7,083 bases of DNA from an uncultured Eubacteriales bacterium (GTDB taxonomy: Bacteria > Bacillota > Clostridia > Lachnospirales > Bianqueaceae), in assembly GCA_900322165.1 (NCBI GenBank), contig ONYR01000152.1:1-7083 (forward strand), in the 5' to 3' direction. A model generated the notes under the pieces. It saw only the letters and a list, made by a program, of their open reading frames with translations. It was not told the origin of the DNA and searched no databases. Each line of letters begins with the position of its first letter. The first letter of the stretch is position 1. Below, piece by piece: positions 1 through 5,224 of this stretch. A program made the translations under genes and the position numbers.

Positions 1-146
1 CGCCTGCGTCTGGCTCTCGAGCGTCGGCTCGCCCATGACGTGCCCGGTCAGCTCGATCCCGTGCGCCTCGCACCATGCGCCGACCTGGTCGCAGAAGCTT
101 TCCACGAACCGGTCGGTCACCAGATTTTCAAACTGCCAGCGAACGA
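1..146 (-). pseudogene. Out-of-frame continuation of the glycoside-hydrolase-like gene (partial)
   Basis: Reading the minus strand leftward from about 146 in the frame one base away from the main ORF gives an open sequence to the window edge: LVRWQFENLVTDRF, then VESFCDQVGAWCEAHGIEL, then TGHVMGEPTLESQTQA. This is what the family is expected to carry immediately after the point where the main ORF derails; the TGHxMxEPTLxSQ stretch follows the TDEP segment in relatives I recall. It therefore belongs to the same gene, with one base missing, most simply in the run of four G (plus strand) at 147-150. Adding one base there gives a smooth VHPLVRWQFENL reading. The C-terminal part of the protein lies beyond position 1. 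Whether this is a real mutation or a sequencing or assembly error cannot be decided from the sequence. Confidence 0.75.
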
Positions 147-1139
147 GGGGTGCACGCCGTCCGCCCGCTCCCAGACCAGCTCGGGGAGCTGATCCAGCAG
201 CGAAGTTCCGAACCGTGTCTCAAACAATTCCTCAAGCCCTTCGGTCCAGGGAAGGAAGACATCTTTCTTTTCCGCCGCGAAATCCAGGCGCTGCTTTGGC
301 GCAAACTGCGGCTCATCGGTGAAGATGCTCGGGATCGTTTTCCCGAACTCCCCCTGAAACGTCTTCGCGTAGACCTCGTGCGTGCTTTCCAAAAAGGCGC
401 GCACCGCCTCCGGATTCAGCGTGTCCACGTACGGATGGTTATTAAACCACGGATCATCCGTCGCATATTCGCGGTACGCGTACCAGCGCTGGGTGTTGGG
501 CGTCGCGGGTTCGGCGGGATCAACATGATCATTGGCCGTAGTTGGCTCGTCCGCTCGATCGATCCGCTGTTCGTCAAGACCGATCTGCTGTCCATCCAGA
601 TCGATTCGGCGGTACGATTTCAGATCACCCGCCTCATTCAGCTCGATCTCGTACACCGCCAGCAAATCACCATTCTCATGACGCACGCTCTGCTGCCCGG
701 CCCCGGGCTTCGGCTCATTTTTCGGAAGCTCCGCAGCGTAGGGCGTCACCGTCATGAGCAGCGTCTGCCGCGCATAGCGGCGGTGCGGGCCTCGCGGCCC
801 ATCGACCCACGTGTCGGTCACCTTACCTCCCGCGGTTCCCGATGGCCAGCGGTCCTCATCGTAAAGGTAGGCGAGCATGTTCTTTTGCTTTGCCTCCTCC
901 ACGCAGACCGCCACCGCGTCCATGAACGCCTCGTCCAGGTACGGATCCTGCAGCCCGGTCCGCACGTGCATGTGAAAACCGCCGAGCCCCATCTTTCGGA
1001 AGATCTCGATCTGCTCCCTCAAAATCGCCGGATCCAGCCGCCCGTTCCATGCCCAAAAAGGCGTCCCACGGTACTCCGCCGTGGGACTTTTAAACAGGCG
1101 CTCATCAAGAGCCGCTTCGTTTCTCTTCAGATACAGCAT
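117..1139 (-). CDS. Glycoside-hydrolase-like protein (GH106-like), N-terminal part, frameshifted
   Basis: The ORF encodes 340 residues ending at a TGA at 117-119. Near the N-terminus it has EYRGTPFWAWNGRLDP (22-37), then MGLGGFHMHVRTGL (50-63), and AYLYDEDRWPSGTAGG (90-105). These match the start of the TIM-barrel-like domain in a large bacterial family usually annotated as glycosyl hydrolase or alpha-L-rhamnosidase-like (GH106 relatives). FTDEPQF at 273-279 is a conserved acidic segment that could be catalytic; that role is inferred. Family members are usually 700 residues or more, so this is under half of a normal protein. The last eight or so residues (after HPS at 330-332) are out of frame with the family pattern, and the true continuation is in another frame. 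No signal peptide is visible, so the enzyme would act inside the cell on imported oligosaccharides. A GAGG lies about 7 nt upstream of the start. It sits 110 bp downstream of the nitroreductase gene on the same strand and may be co-transcribed with it. Substrate unknown. Confidence 0.75.
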   Translation of the reverse strand: MLYLKRNEAALDERLFKSPTAEYRGTPFWAWNGRLDPAILREQIEIFRKMGLGGFHMHVRTGLQDPYLDEAFMDAVAVCVEEAKQKNMLAYLYDEDRWPSGTAGGKVTDTWVDGPRGPHRRYARQTLLMTVTPYAAELPKNEPKPGAGQQSVRHENGDLLAVYEIELNEAGDLKSYRRIDLDGQQIGLDEQRIDRADEPTTANDHVDPAEPATPNTQRWYAYREYATDDPWFNNHPYVDTLNPEAVRAFLESTHEVYAKTFQGEFGKTIPSIFTDEPQFAPKQRLDFAAEKKDVFLPWTEGLEELFETRFGTSLLDQLPELVWERADGVHPSFAGSLKIW

Positions 1140-1195
1140 GCTGCGCCTCGCTTTGCTTTGAATGTTATGGTTTCAGGTTTTGTGCGTTATCTTCA

Positions 1196-1261
1196 CGCCG
1201 TCCAATTATTCCGCGAACGACGTCAAACTATTCTGCGAATGCCGTCAAATTATTCCGCGAA
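1196..1261 (-). repeat. Three 22-bp tandem units overlapping the nitroreductase stop
   Basis: On the minus strand three consecutive 22-bp units occupy 1261-1240, 1239-1218 and 1217-1196. Each begins TTCGCRGAATAR and ends with GACGKCR. The first unit contains the last three codons of the nitroreductase (Phe-Ala-Glu) and its TAA stop; the other two are downstream in the intergenic gap. The unit length is not a multiple of three, so the extra copies would not extend the protein in frame. The repeat may have arisen by duplication of the gene's 3' end. No terminator-type hairpin with a T run is visible here. Confidence 0.85.
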
Positions 1262-1771
1262 CGTCACAAAATCCGCCTTGCGCTCGCGCGCGACCGGCGT
1301 GTTGCCGTCCGGGTAGCCGACGATGAGGTGGGCGATGCCTTCGTATTCGCCTTCGATGCCGAGCTTCTTCAGGATCTCCTTGCCTTCCTCGGACTCAAAC
1401 TCTTCCTTCGCGCGGTGGATCCAGCAGCAGCCAAGCCCGAGTGCATGCGCCTCGAGCATCATGTTGCCCATCACGAGCGCTCCGTCGTATACATGTGTGC
1501 CAACATTCTTGTCCGCGAGTACCACGATCACAGCCGGCGCCCCATAGAACGGATCGCCCGTGGTCTGTCCCATGATCTCACGGTTCATTCTCATGAGCTG
1601 ATCACGGAGCTCCTTGTTCGTTACCACGACAATTTTGCCCGCCTGGCGGCCCATTCCGCTCGCCGCGTAGGTGCCGGCCTTGGCAATCTCCGCCAGCAGC
1701 TCCTTCGGGACCGCGTCCGGCTTATATTTTCTGTATGATCTTCTCGTATAAATCGCTTCGTTCAATTCCAT
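1250..1771 (-). CDS. Nitroreductase family protein
   Basis: This 173-residue protein matches the short nitroreductase family, which are FMN-dependent NAD(P)H oxidoreductases that usually work as homodimers in the cytoplasm. The N-terminal ELNEAIYTRRSYRKYKPD (2-19) carries the RRSYR motif that binds the FMN phosphate. ASGMGRQ (37-43) is the second FMN-contacting segment. YGAPAVIVVLAD (76-87) is the central strand, GALVMGNMMLEAHALGLGCC (97-116) is the long helix with the GLG turn, and IVGYPDG (150-156) is the usual C-terminal signature. The length is normal for the compact subgroup. The ATG at 1771 is preceded by AAAGGAG at good spacing. The physiological substrate cannot be told from sequence: members reduce nitroaromatics, quinones or flavins, or have specialised roles. 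The gene is transcribed away from the repeat arrays and its 3' end lies in a 22-bp repeat. Confidence 0.93.
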   Translation of the reverse strand: MELNEAIYTRRSYRKYKPDAVPKELLAEIAKAGTYAASGMGRQAGKIVVVTNKELRDQLMRMNREIMGQTTGDPFYGAPAVIVVLADKNVGTHVYDGALVMGNMMLEAHALGLGCCWIHRAKEEFESEEGKEILKKLGIEGEYEGIAHLIVGYPDGNTPVARERKADFVTFAE

Positions 1772-1830
1772 GATGGACTCCTTTCTCCGCTTTACTCAGT
1801 GGATTTTGCGGACTCAAAAACCTGAAAACT

Positions 1831-2098
1831 TGTCTATTCTGCGGATTTTCCGCGGAATGCGCACGCCCTCTTGACAATGTCTATTCTGCGGATTTTCCGC
1901 GGAATGCGCAACTCCTCTTGACAATGTCTATTTTGCGGATTTTCCGCGGAATGCGCAACTCCTCTTGACAATGTCTATTCTGCGGATTTTCCGCGGAATG
2001 CGCAACTCCCCTTGACAATGTCTATTTTGCGGGTTTTCCGCGGAATGCGCAACCCCTCTTGACAATGTCTATTCTGCGGATTTTCCGCAGAATAGACC
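1831..2098. repeat. Tandem array, 47-bp period, five full units plus one partial
   Basis: TGTCTATT recurs at 1831, 1878, 1925, 1972, 2019 and 2066, always exactly 47 bp apart. Units are nearly identical and differ mainly by transitions. Each contains an imperfect inverted repeat, ATTCTGCGGA-TTT-TCCGCGGAAT, with the inner palindrome TTCCGCGGAA, and a junction CTTGACAATGTC holding a short GACA-A-TGTC palindrome. The sixth unit departs from the others on its right side and there becomes a perfect hairpin. The repeated block has no variable spacers, so it is not a CRISPR. The array lies between the nitroreductase start and a possible leftward promoter, so it may be transcribed as part of that gene's leader. 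Function unknown. Confidence 0.95.
2067..2097. repeat. Perfect 14-bp inverted repeat closing the 47-bp array
   Basis: GTCTATTCTGCGGA (2067-2080), TTT loop (2081-2083), TCCGCAGAATAGAC (2084-2097). The arms are exact reverse complements. In the five preceding units the right arm has G in place of A and then diverges, so only this end unit is fully symmetric. No T run follows on either strand, so an intrinsic terminator is unlikely. It could be a protein-binding site, an RNA hairpin, or the end of a mobile repeat. Confidence 0.9.
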
Positions 2099-2118
2099 GC
2101 TGTTACTGGGTTACAATC

Positions 2119-2147
2119 AGTATACCTTAGCCTCGAAGGGCTTGCAA
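2119..2147 (-). promoter_or_regulatory. Possible leftward promoter for the nitroreductase gene
   Basis: On the minus strand TTGCAA (2147-2142) is followed after 17 bp by TATACT (2124-2119). The -10 box matches the sigma-A consensus in five of six positions and the -35 box in four of six. It would start transcription near 2111 and give a leader of about 340 nt carrying the whole 47-bp array before the nitroreductase. The -35 box lies inside the 10-bp palindrome GCTTGCAAGC (2140-2149), a possible operator. This is a pattern match only. Confidence 0.35.
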
Positions 2148-2178
2148 GCGGGAAGCAGGAGCGGGATTACCCAAACCA

Positions 2179-2493
2179 ATCATCTCATACGGGCATTTTT
2201 TCTGTTGAGATGACTCAGTAGCCCGGGTCAGTCATCTCATTCAAACTTTTTTCTCAGTGAGATGACACTTTTTCCCGGATCACTCGAATCCGTCATCTTT
2301 TTCAGGCATTTTTTCTGTTGAGATGACTCAGCTACCCAGACCAGTCATCTCATACAGGCATTTTTCTCAGTGAGATGATTCAGCGCCCCAAACCAGTCAT
2401 CTCATACAGACATTTTCCTCAGTGAGATGACTCAGTCACCCAGATTACCCAAACCAGTCATCTCATCCAGCCGATTCTTCCCACAGAGATGAC
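2179..2493. repeat. Array of six inverted-repeat units, GTCATCTCA / TGAGATGAC
   Basis: Left arms (GTCATCTCA or close variants) start at 2179, 2231, 2292, 2344, 2395 and 2456. Matching right arms (TGAGATGAC) start near 2206, 2258, 2319, 2371, 2423 and 2485. Left-to-right spacing is 27 bp in the first four units and slightly more in the last two; unit spacing is 51-52 or 61 bp. The segment within each unit is conserved and T-rich, of the type CAGGCATTTTTTCT. Right arms can also pair with the next left arm (TGAGATGACT with AGTCATCTCA), so two alternative hairpin series are possible. Units 3 and 6 have decayed arms. No ORF covers the array. It could be a cluster of regulator-binding half-sites, a structured RNA, or a spreading non-coding repeat. 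Confidence 0.93.
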
Positions 2494-2503
2494 CCCCTAG
2501 CCC

Positions 2504-2522
2504 AGCCTCCGTCACAGAGGCT
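2504..2522. repeat. Small hairpin between the arrays
   Basis: AGCCTC (2504-2509) and GAGGCT (2517-2522) form a 6-bp perfect stem around a 7-nt loop, followed on the plus strand by TTTCC and then a run of eight C (2528-2535). It is short and the T run is weak, so a terminator role is doubtful. Confidence 0.35.
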
Positions 2523-2550
2523 TTCCACCCCCCCCACACCCTCTCGCCGC

Positions 2551-2652
2551 AGCATGAGGAGCAAGGAGAGAGGGCGTGTGGGGCTTGGCATCTCCGGGCG
2601 AAGCATGAAGAGCAAGGAGAGAGGGTGTGCGGGGCTTGGCATCTCTCGCCGA
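2551..2652. repeat. 51-bp direct repeat, two good copies
   Basis: The block that begins AGCATGARGAGCAAGGAGAG starts at 2551 and again at 2602, 51 bp apart, and the two copies are nearly identical through GGGGCTTGGCATCTC. A degenerate third copy may begin at 2653 (AGCTGG, with GCAAGGAG further on). Upstream, CACACCCTCTC (2535-2545) is the exact reverse complement of GAGAGGGTGTG (2619-2629) in the second copy, so a long-range hairpin is possible. The minus-strand reading across the block gives a repetitive low-complexity peptide with no start signal, which I do not take as a gene. Confidence 0.85.
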
Positions 2653-2693
2653 AGCTGGCGGGGCATTTTGCGCAAGGAGCGCCCGTCTGGGGT

Positions 2694-2721
2694 TTGTTTC
2701 AGCGTCTCTATCTGTTATAAT
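2694..2721 (+). promoter_or_regulatory. Promoter of the zinc-ribbon/TPM operon (extended -10)
   Basis: A perfect TATAAT at 2716-2721 is preceded by TG one base upstream (TGTTATAAT), an extended -10 element. A weak -35-like TTGTTT lies at 2694-2699, 16 bp upstream. Transcription would start near 2728, giving a short leader of about 30 nt before the ATG at 2759. It is the best promoter match I found in the intergenic region. Confidence 0.6.
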
Positions 2722-2746
2722 GATTTTAAGCACGTATTTTTTTGAA

Positions 2747-2752
2747 AGGAGG
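2747..2752 (+). promoter_or_regulatory. Ribosome-binding site fixing the start at 2759
   Basis: AGGAGG lies 6 nt before the ATG at 2759. The reading frame is open upstream to an ATG at 2627, but that part runs through the 51-bp repeat and the promoter. The paralogue at 5225 begins with the same MFSCP sequence after a similar GAAAGGAGG, so 2759 is the real start. Confidence 0.85.
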
Positions 2753-2758
2753 GCTTTT

Positions 2759-4330
2759 ATGTTTTCCTGTCCGAATTGCGGCGGCAAGATCGTGTTTGAT
2801 ATCGACACGCAGCGGCCGCTGTGTCAATATTGCGGAAGTCAGTTCAGGATCGAAGATCTCGGTCCGGGTATTGCGCAGAATGTGACAACCTATGAGGCGA
2901 ACGTGTTTGTGTGCCGGAACTGCGGCGCTGAAGTCACGTCGCCTGATAACCAGATCGTCAGCTTCTGCAGCTATTGCGGCTCGGAGTCGGTTCTCTATTC
3001 CCGAACCGTAACCGCCGACAGCCCGCAGACGGTGCTGCCTTTCCGCCTGTCGAAGAAAAAGATCCATGAGATGTATGCCACGCGGCTGCAGAACGTCTGG
3101 TATCTTCCGAAGGAATTTAAAGATCCTCAGTATATCGATTCCATGCGCGGCATCTACATGCCGTTCTGGTCGACGTCCGTCAGCTACCCGCCGCAGGTGC
3201 GCCTGAACATGCACCAGCGGGTCGAGGTCTCTTCCGACACCTACCGCATCGATACCTACAGCGGTATCTTCTATGTCACCGGTACGGCTGAGCGGTACCT
3301 TACCGACGCGTCCTCCGCGCTGGATGATGCGATCACGGATCAGCTCCTGCCATACCCCGAGTCCTCGGCGAAGCCCTTCCACCCCGCTTATTTGGCCGGT
3401 TTCTATGCGGACAAGTCCGACGTACCGGTGCAGAAATACACCCAGTACATTCAGGAAAAAGCTTCGGAGGATGCGATCGAAGGCATCAAGCAGCGCCTCG
3501 GGACGAATTTCACGATCGACTCAACGATCCTTCCTAATGGACAAAAGGTCGCGCCAAGCGTTCCGGCTACGCCGAAAGATTACCATGCGACCCTGATGCC
3601 GGTCTGGTTCCTGACCCGCCGCGACAAGGACCGCGTTTCCTACGGTGTTGTCAACGGCTACACCGGCAGCACCTACATGGACCTGCCCGTTGACCAGAAA
3701 AAGTTCTGGCCGGTCACGTTTGCGATCGCGCTCGTTTTGTTTATCGCACTTTCGCTCTTCTTCAGCGCCGTCGCCAAAACCGCGCTCACGATCTCACTGC
3801 TCGCGACCGCGCTCATGATGTTGGTGTATCAGGGCGAGCTTCGAAACGTGATGGAACGCGAGACACACCTGTTCGACATCGGAAGCGCCACCTATGATCC
3901 CAAGAACGGCACTTCGGTTAAGAAGAAAGCCAAAAAGACCAACACCACCTTTACCACGTTCTTCGCCATGATGGTCGTAATGTTCGTTGCCATGGTCTTC
4001 TCGGATCCCACGATCATGCGGTTTATCCTTGGCACCGCCGCGATCGTGCTTGGTACGATCAACGTCATCAAGATCATCCGTGACGGCTCGAAGGTCGCGG
4101 ACAAGATGCTGATGGTGACCGGCATTCTCTCCTACGCTACGATCGTCGTTGGCACGCTCGTGCAGCTTGCCGCGCCGGTCTACGACTACTGGTATTACGG
4201 CGCCTCGCTGATCTGCCTTGTCGGCGCGCTGCTGCCCGGCATTATGATGATCCGCTGCTACAACCTTGCAGCCTCACGGCCGTTGCCGAACTACTTCAGC
4301 CGGGAAGGAGGTATGAACGATGCGCAGTAA
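2759..4330 (+). CDS. Double zinc-ribbon multi-pass membrane protein, copy 1
   Basis: The protein has 523 residues. Two four-cysteine zinc ribbons sit at the N-terminus: C4/C7 with C22/C25, and C52/C55 with C70/C73. A soluble middle region (about 85-310) carries RGIYMPFW (130-137), YLAGFYAD (211-218) and MPVWFLT (280-286), the landmarks of a Bacillota family annotated as zinc-ribbon or TFIIB-type zinc finger membrane proteins and sometimes miscalled primosomal protein N'. About six hydrophobic segments follow, near 318-337, 341-356, 400-415, 420-438, 450-471 and 480-498, with a basic, KKKAKK-containing loop before the third. The zinc ribbons are probably cytoplasmic. The gene ends in GGMNDAQ and overlaps the next gene by 11 bp, so the two are co-translated. 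It is a clear paralogue of the gene at 5225. The biochemical function is unknown; the name PriA or helicase should not be transferred, as no helicase motifs are present. Confidence 0.9.
   Translation: MFSCPNCGGKIVFDIDTQRPLCQYCGSQFRIEDLGPGIAQNVTTYEANVFVCRNCGAEVTSPDNQIVSFCSYCGSESVLYSRTVTADSPQTVLPFRLSKKKIHEMYATRLQNVWYLPKEFKDPQYIDSMRGIYMPFWSTSVSYPPQVRLNMHQRVEVSSDTYRIDTYSGIFYVTGTAERYLTDASSALDDAITDQLLPYPESSAKPFHPAYLAGFYADKSDVPVQKYTQYIQEKASEDAIEGIKQRLGTNFTIDSTILPNGQKVAPSVPATPKDYHATLMPVWFLTRRDKDRVSYGVVNGYTGSTYMDLPVDQKKFWPVTFAIALVLFIALSLFFSAVAKTALTISLLATALMMLVYQGELRNVMERETHLFDIGSATYDPKNGTSVKKKAKKTNTTFTTFFAMMVVMFVAMVFSDPTIMRFILGTAAIVLGTINVIKIIRDGSKVADKMLMVTGILSYATIVVGTLVQLAAPVYDYWYYGASLICLVGALLPGIMMIRCYNLAASRPLPNYFSREGGMNDAQ
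4306..4311 (+). promoter_or_regulatory. Ribosome-binding site inside gene 1 for the TPM gene
   Basis: AGGAGG within the last codons of the upstream gene lies 8 nt before the ATG at 4320. The upstream stop TAA (4328-4330) is inside the new coding region, the classic layout for translational coupling. Confidence 0.8.
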
Positions 4331-5108
4331 CAAATATTTCGTTCCGATGCTTTCCCTCCTCATGGCGGCCGTATTCCTTCTTGCCGCGCCCTCACGCGTT
4401 AAAGCGGATGACAAAACCTACGAAAACCCCTCCACCGGCTACGAAGCCCGGGTTCTCGATGAGGCCGATCTGCTGACGGATCAGGAAGAGGCCGACCTGC
4501 TCGAGGTCATGAAGCCGCTGACCGAGTACGGCAACATCCTCTTCGCGTCGAACGATTCGTACGCGAGCGATACCGCAAGCCTTTCGCGGAGCGTTCGCCA
4601 GCGCTACTACGGAAGCTCAAGCTCGACGGTGTTCATGATCGACATGTACAACCGCGAGATCTACATTCAGTCGGACGGCCGGATCTACCGCACCGTCACG
4701 AAGTCCTACGCCAACACGATCACGGACAACGTCTACACCTACGCGACCAACGGTCACTATTACGCCTGCGCGGCCAAAGCGTTTGAGCAGGAGCTGACGA
4801 TCCTCGAAGGCGGGCGCATCGCTCAGCCGATGAAGTACATCTCCCTCGCGCTGATCTCGATCAACGCGGCGGTTCTCATCAACTTCCTGATTCTCAAAGC
4901 CCAGCGCTCCAGCGCGCAGAAAAAGCCCGTTGCCGTTAATGTCGCGATGGCAGCCGCTCCGGTCTTAAGCCGCGTTGCCGCTCAGACCATCGGCATGACG
5001 CTTCTCTCCTCCAAAACCTACCATCACTCCTCCGACAGCGGAGGCGGCGGTGGCGGTGGCGGCGGTGGTGGAGGCGGCGGAGGCGGTGGTGGCGGCCACA
5101 GCTTCTAA
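4320..5108 (+). CDS. TPM-domain membrane-anchored protein with poly-glycine tail
   Basis: The 262-residue product has an N-terminal signal peptide (hydrophobic 8-23, likely cut near KAD at 28-30). A TPM domain (PF04536 family, like YgcG and plant TLP18.3/Psb32) spans about 44-160, with VLDEADLLTDQEEADL (45-60) and the FMIDMYNREIYIQSDGRIY strand pair (105-123). A transmembrane segment lies at about 172-193 and a second weaker hydrophobic stretch at 205-230. The tail has 19 consecutive glycines (241-259) followed by HSF, a C-terminal style typical of this family. The TPM domain should face outside. TPM proteins have been linked to photosystem repair and phosphatase activity in plants, but in bacteria the role is unclear, often next to LemA or zinc-ribbon membrane proteins. 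The start at 4320 overlaps the upstream gene by 11 bp. A second copy begins at 6840. Confidence 0.9.
   Translation: MRSNKYFVPMLSLLMAAVFLLAAPSRVKADDKTYENPSTGYEARVLDEADLLTDQEEADLLEVMKPLTEYGNILFASNDSYASDTASLSRSVRQRYYGSSSSTVFMIDMYNREIYIQSDGRIYRTVTKSYANTITDNVYTYATNGHYYACAAKAFEQELTILEGGRIAQPMKYISLALISINAAVLINFLILKAQRSSAQKKPVAVNVAMAAAPVLSRVAAQTIGMTLLSSKTYHHSSDSGGGGGGGGGGGGGGGGGGGHSF
5040..5096 (+). repeat. Poly-glycine GGN codon tract
   Basis: Nineteen consecutive glycine codons using GGC, GGT and GGA without a regular order end the TPM protein. The mixed codons argue against a pure triplet-slippage tract and for selection on the glycine run itself. Such a tract is still prone to length change by recombination. 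Confidence 0.9.
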
Positions 5109-5132
5109 GCTAAACCCGATCCGTTTTCTCTC

Positions 5133-5161
5133 AAGGATGCCGAGATCTTCCCGGCATCCTT
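5133..5161 (+). terminator. Hairpin between the two modules, possible weak terminator
   Basis: AAGGATGCCG (5133-5142) and CGGCATCCTT (5152-5161) form a perfect 10-bp stem around a 9-nt loop, 24 nt after the TPM stop. The following sequence is CCCTATATT, not a T run, so termination would be weak or absent. It may instead be an intercistronic stabilising hairpin that sets different levels for the two modules. Confidence 0.5.
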
Positions 5162-5214
5162 CCCTATATTCATGGGTAGAACGCAGCCGGCCCCGCGCCG
5201 CCCGCCCTCTCGAA

Positions 5215-5220
5215 AGGAGG
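5215..5220 (+). promoter_or_regulatory. Ribosome-binding site of the second zinc-ribbon gene
   Basis: AGGAGG lies only 4 nt before the ATG at 5225, closer than the 6 nt of the first copy. The GAAAGGAGG leader and the first coding bases are shared between the two copies, so the duplication included the translation start. Confidence 0.75.
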
Positions 5221-5224
5221 CTGT

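Noticed and set aside
1196..1261. Iteron-type replication origin
   Set aside because: Only three 22-bp units are present, with no replication initiator gene and no AT-rich region nearby.
75..1316. Long plus-strand open frame of 413 codons
   Set aside because: It is antisense to the glycoside-hydrolase-like gene and the nitroreductase 3' end, is rich in Arg, His and Leu, and shows no family features; it is a shadow of GC-rich coding DNA.
1871..2065. TTGACA in every 47-bp unit as a series of promoters
   Set aside because: It matches a perfect -35 box, but no TATAAT-like sequence lies 15-19 bp downstream in any unit.
1831..2098. CRISPR array
   Set aside because: The whole 47-bp period is conserved, leaving no unique spacers, and no cas genes are nearby.
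2627..2758. Upstream extension of the first zinc-ribbon gene
   Set aside because: The extra 44 codons cover the 51-bp repeat and the promoter; the AGGAGG site and the paralogue both place the start at 2759.
2512..2808. Minus-strand frame of 98 codons with repeated peptide blocks
   Set aside because: The peptide repeat only reflects the 51-bp DNA repeat; its start lies within the zinc-ribbon gene on the opposite strand and nothing supports translation.
2726..3382. Minus-strand frame of 218 codons
   Set aside because: Antisense to the well-supported zinc-ribbon gene, with no recognisable motifs or ribosome-binding site.
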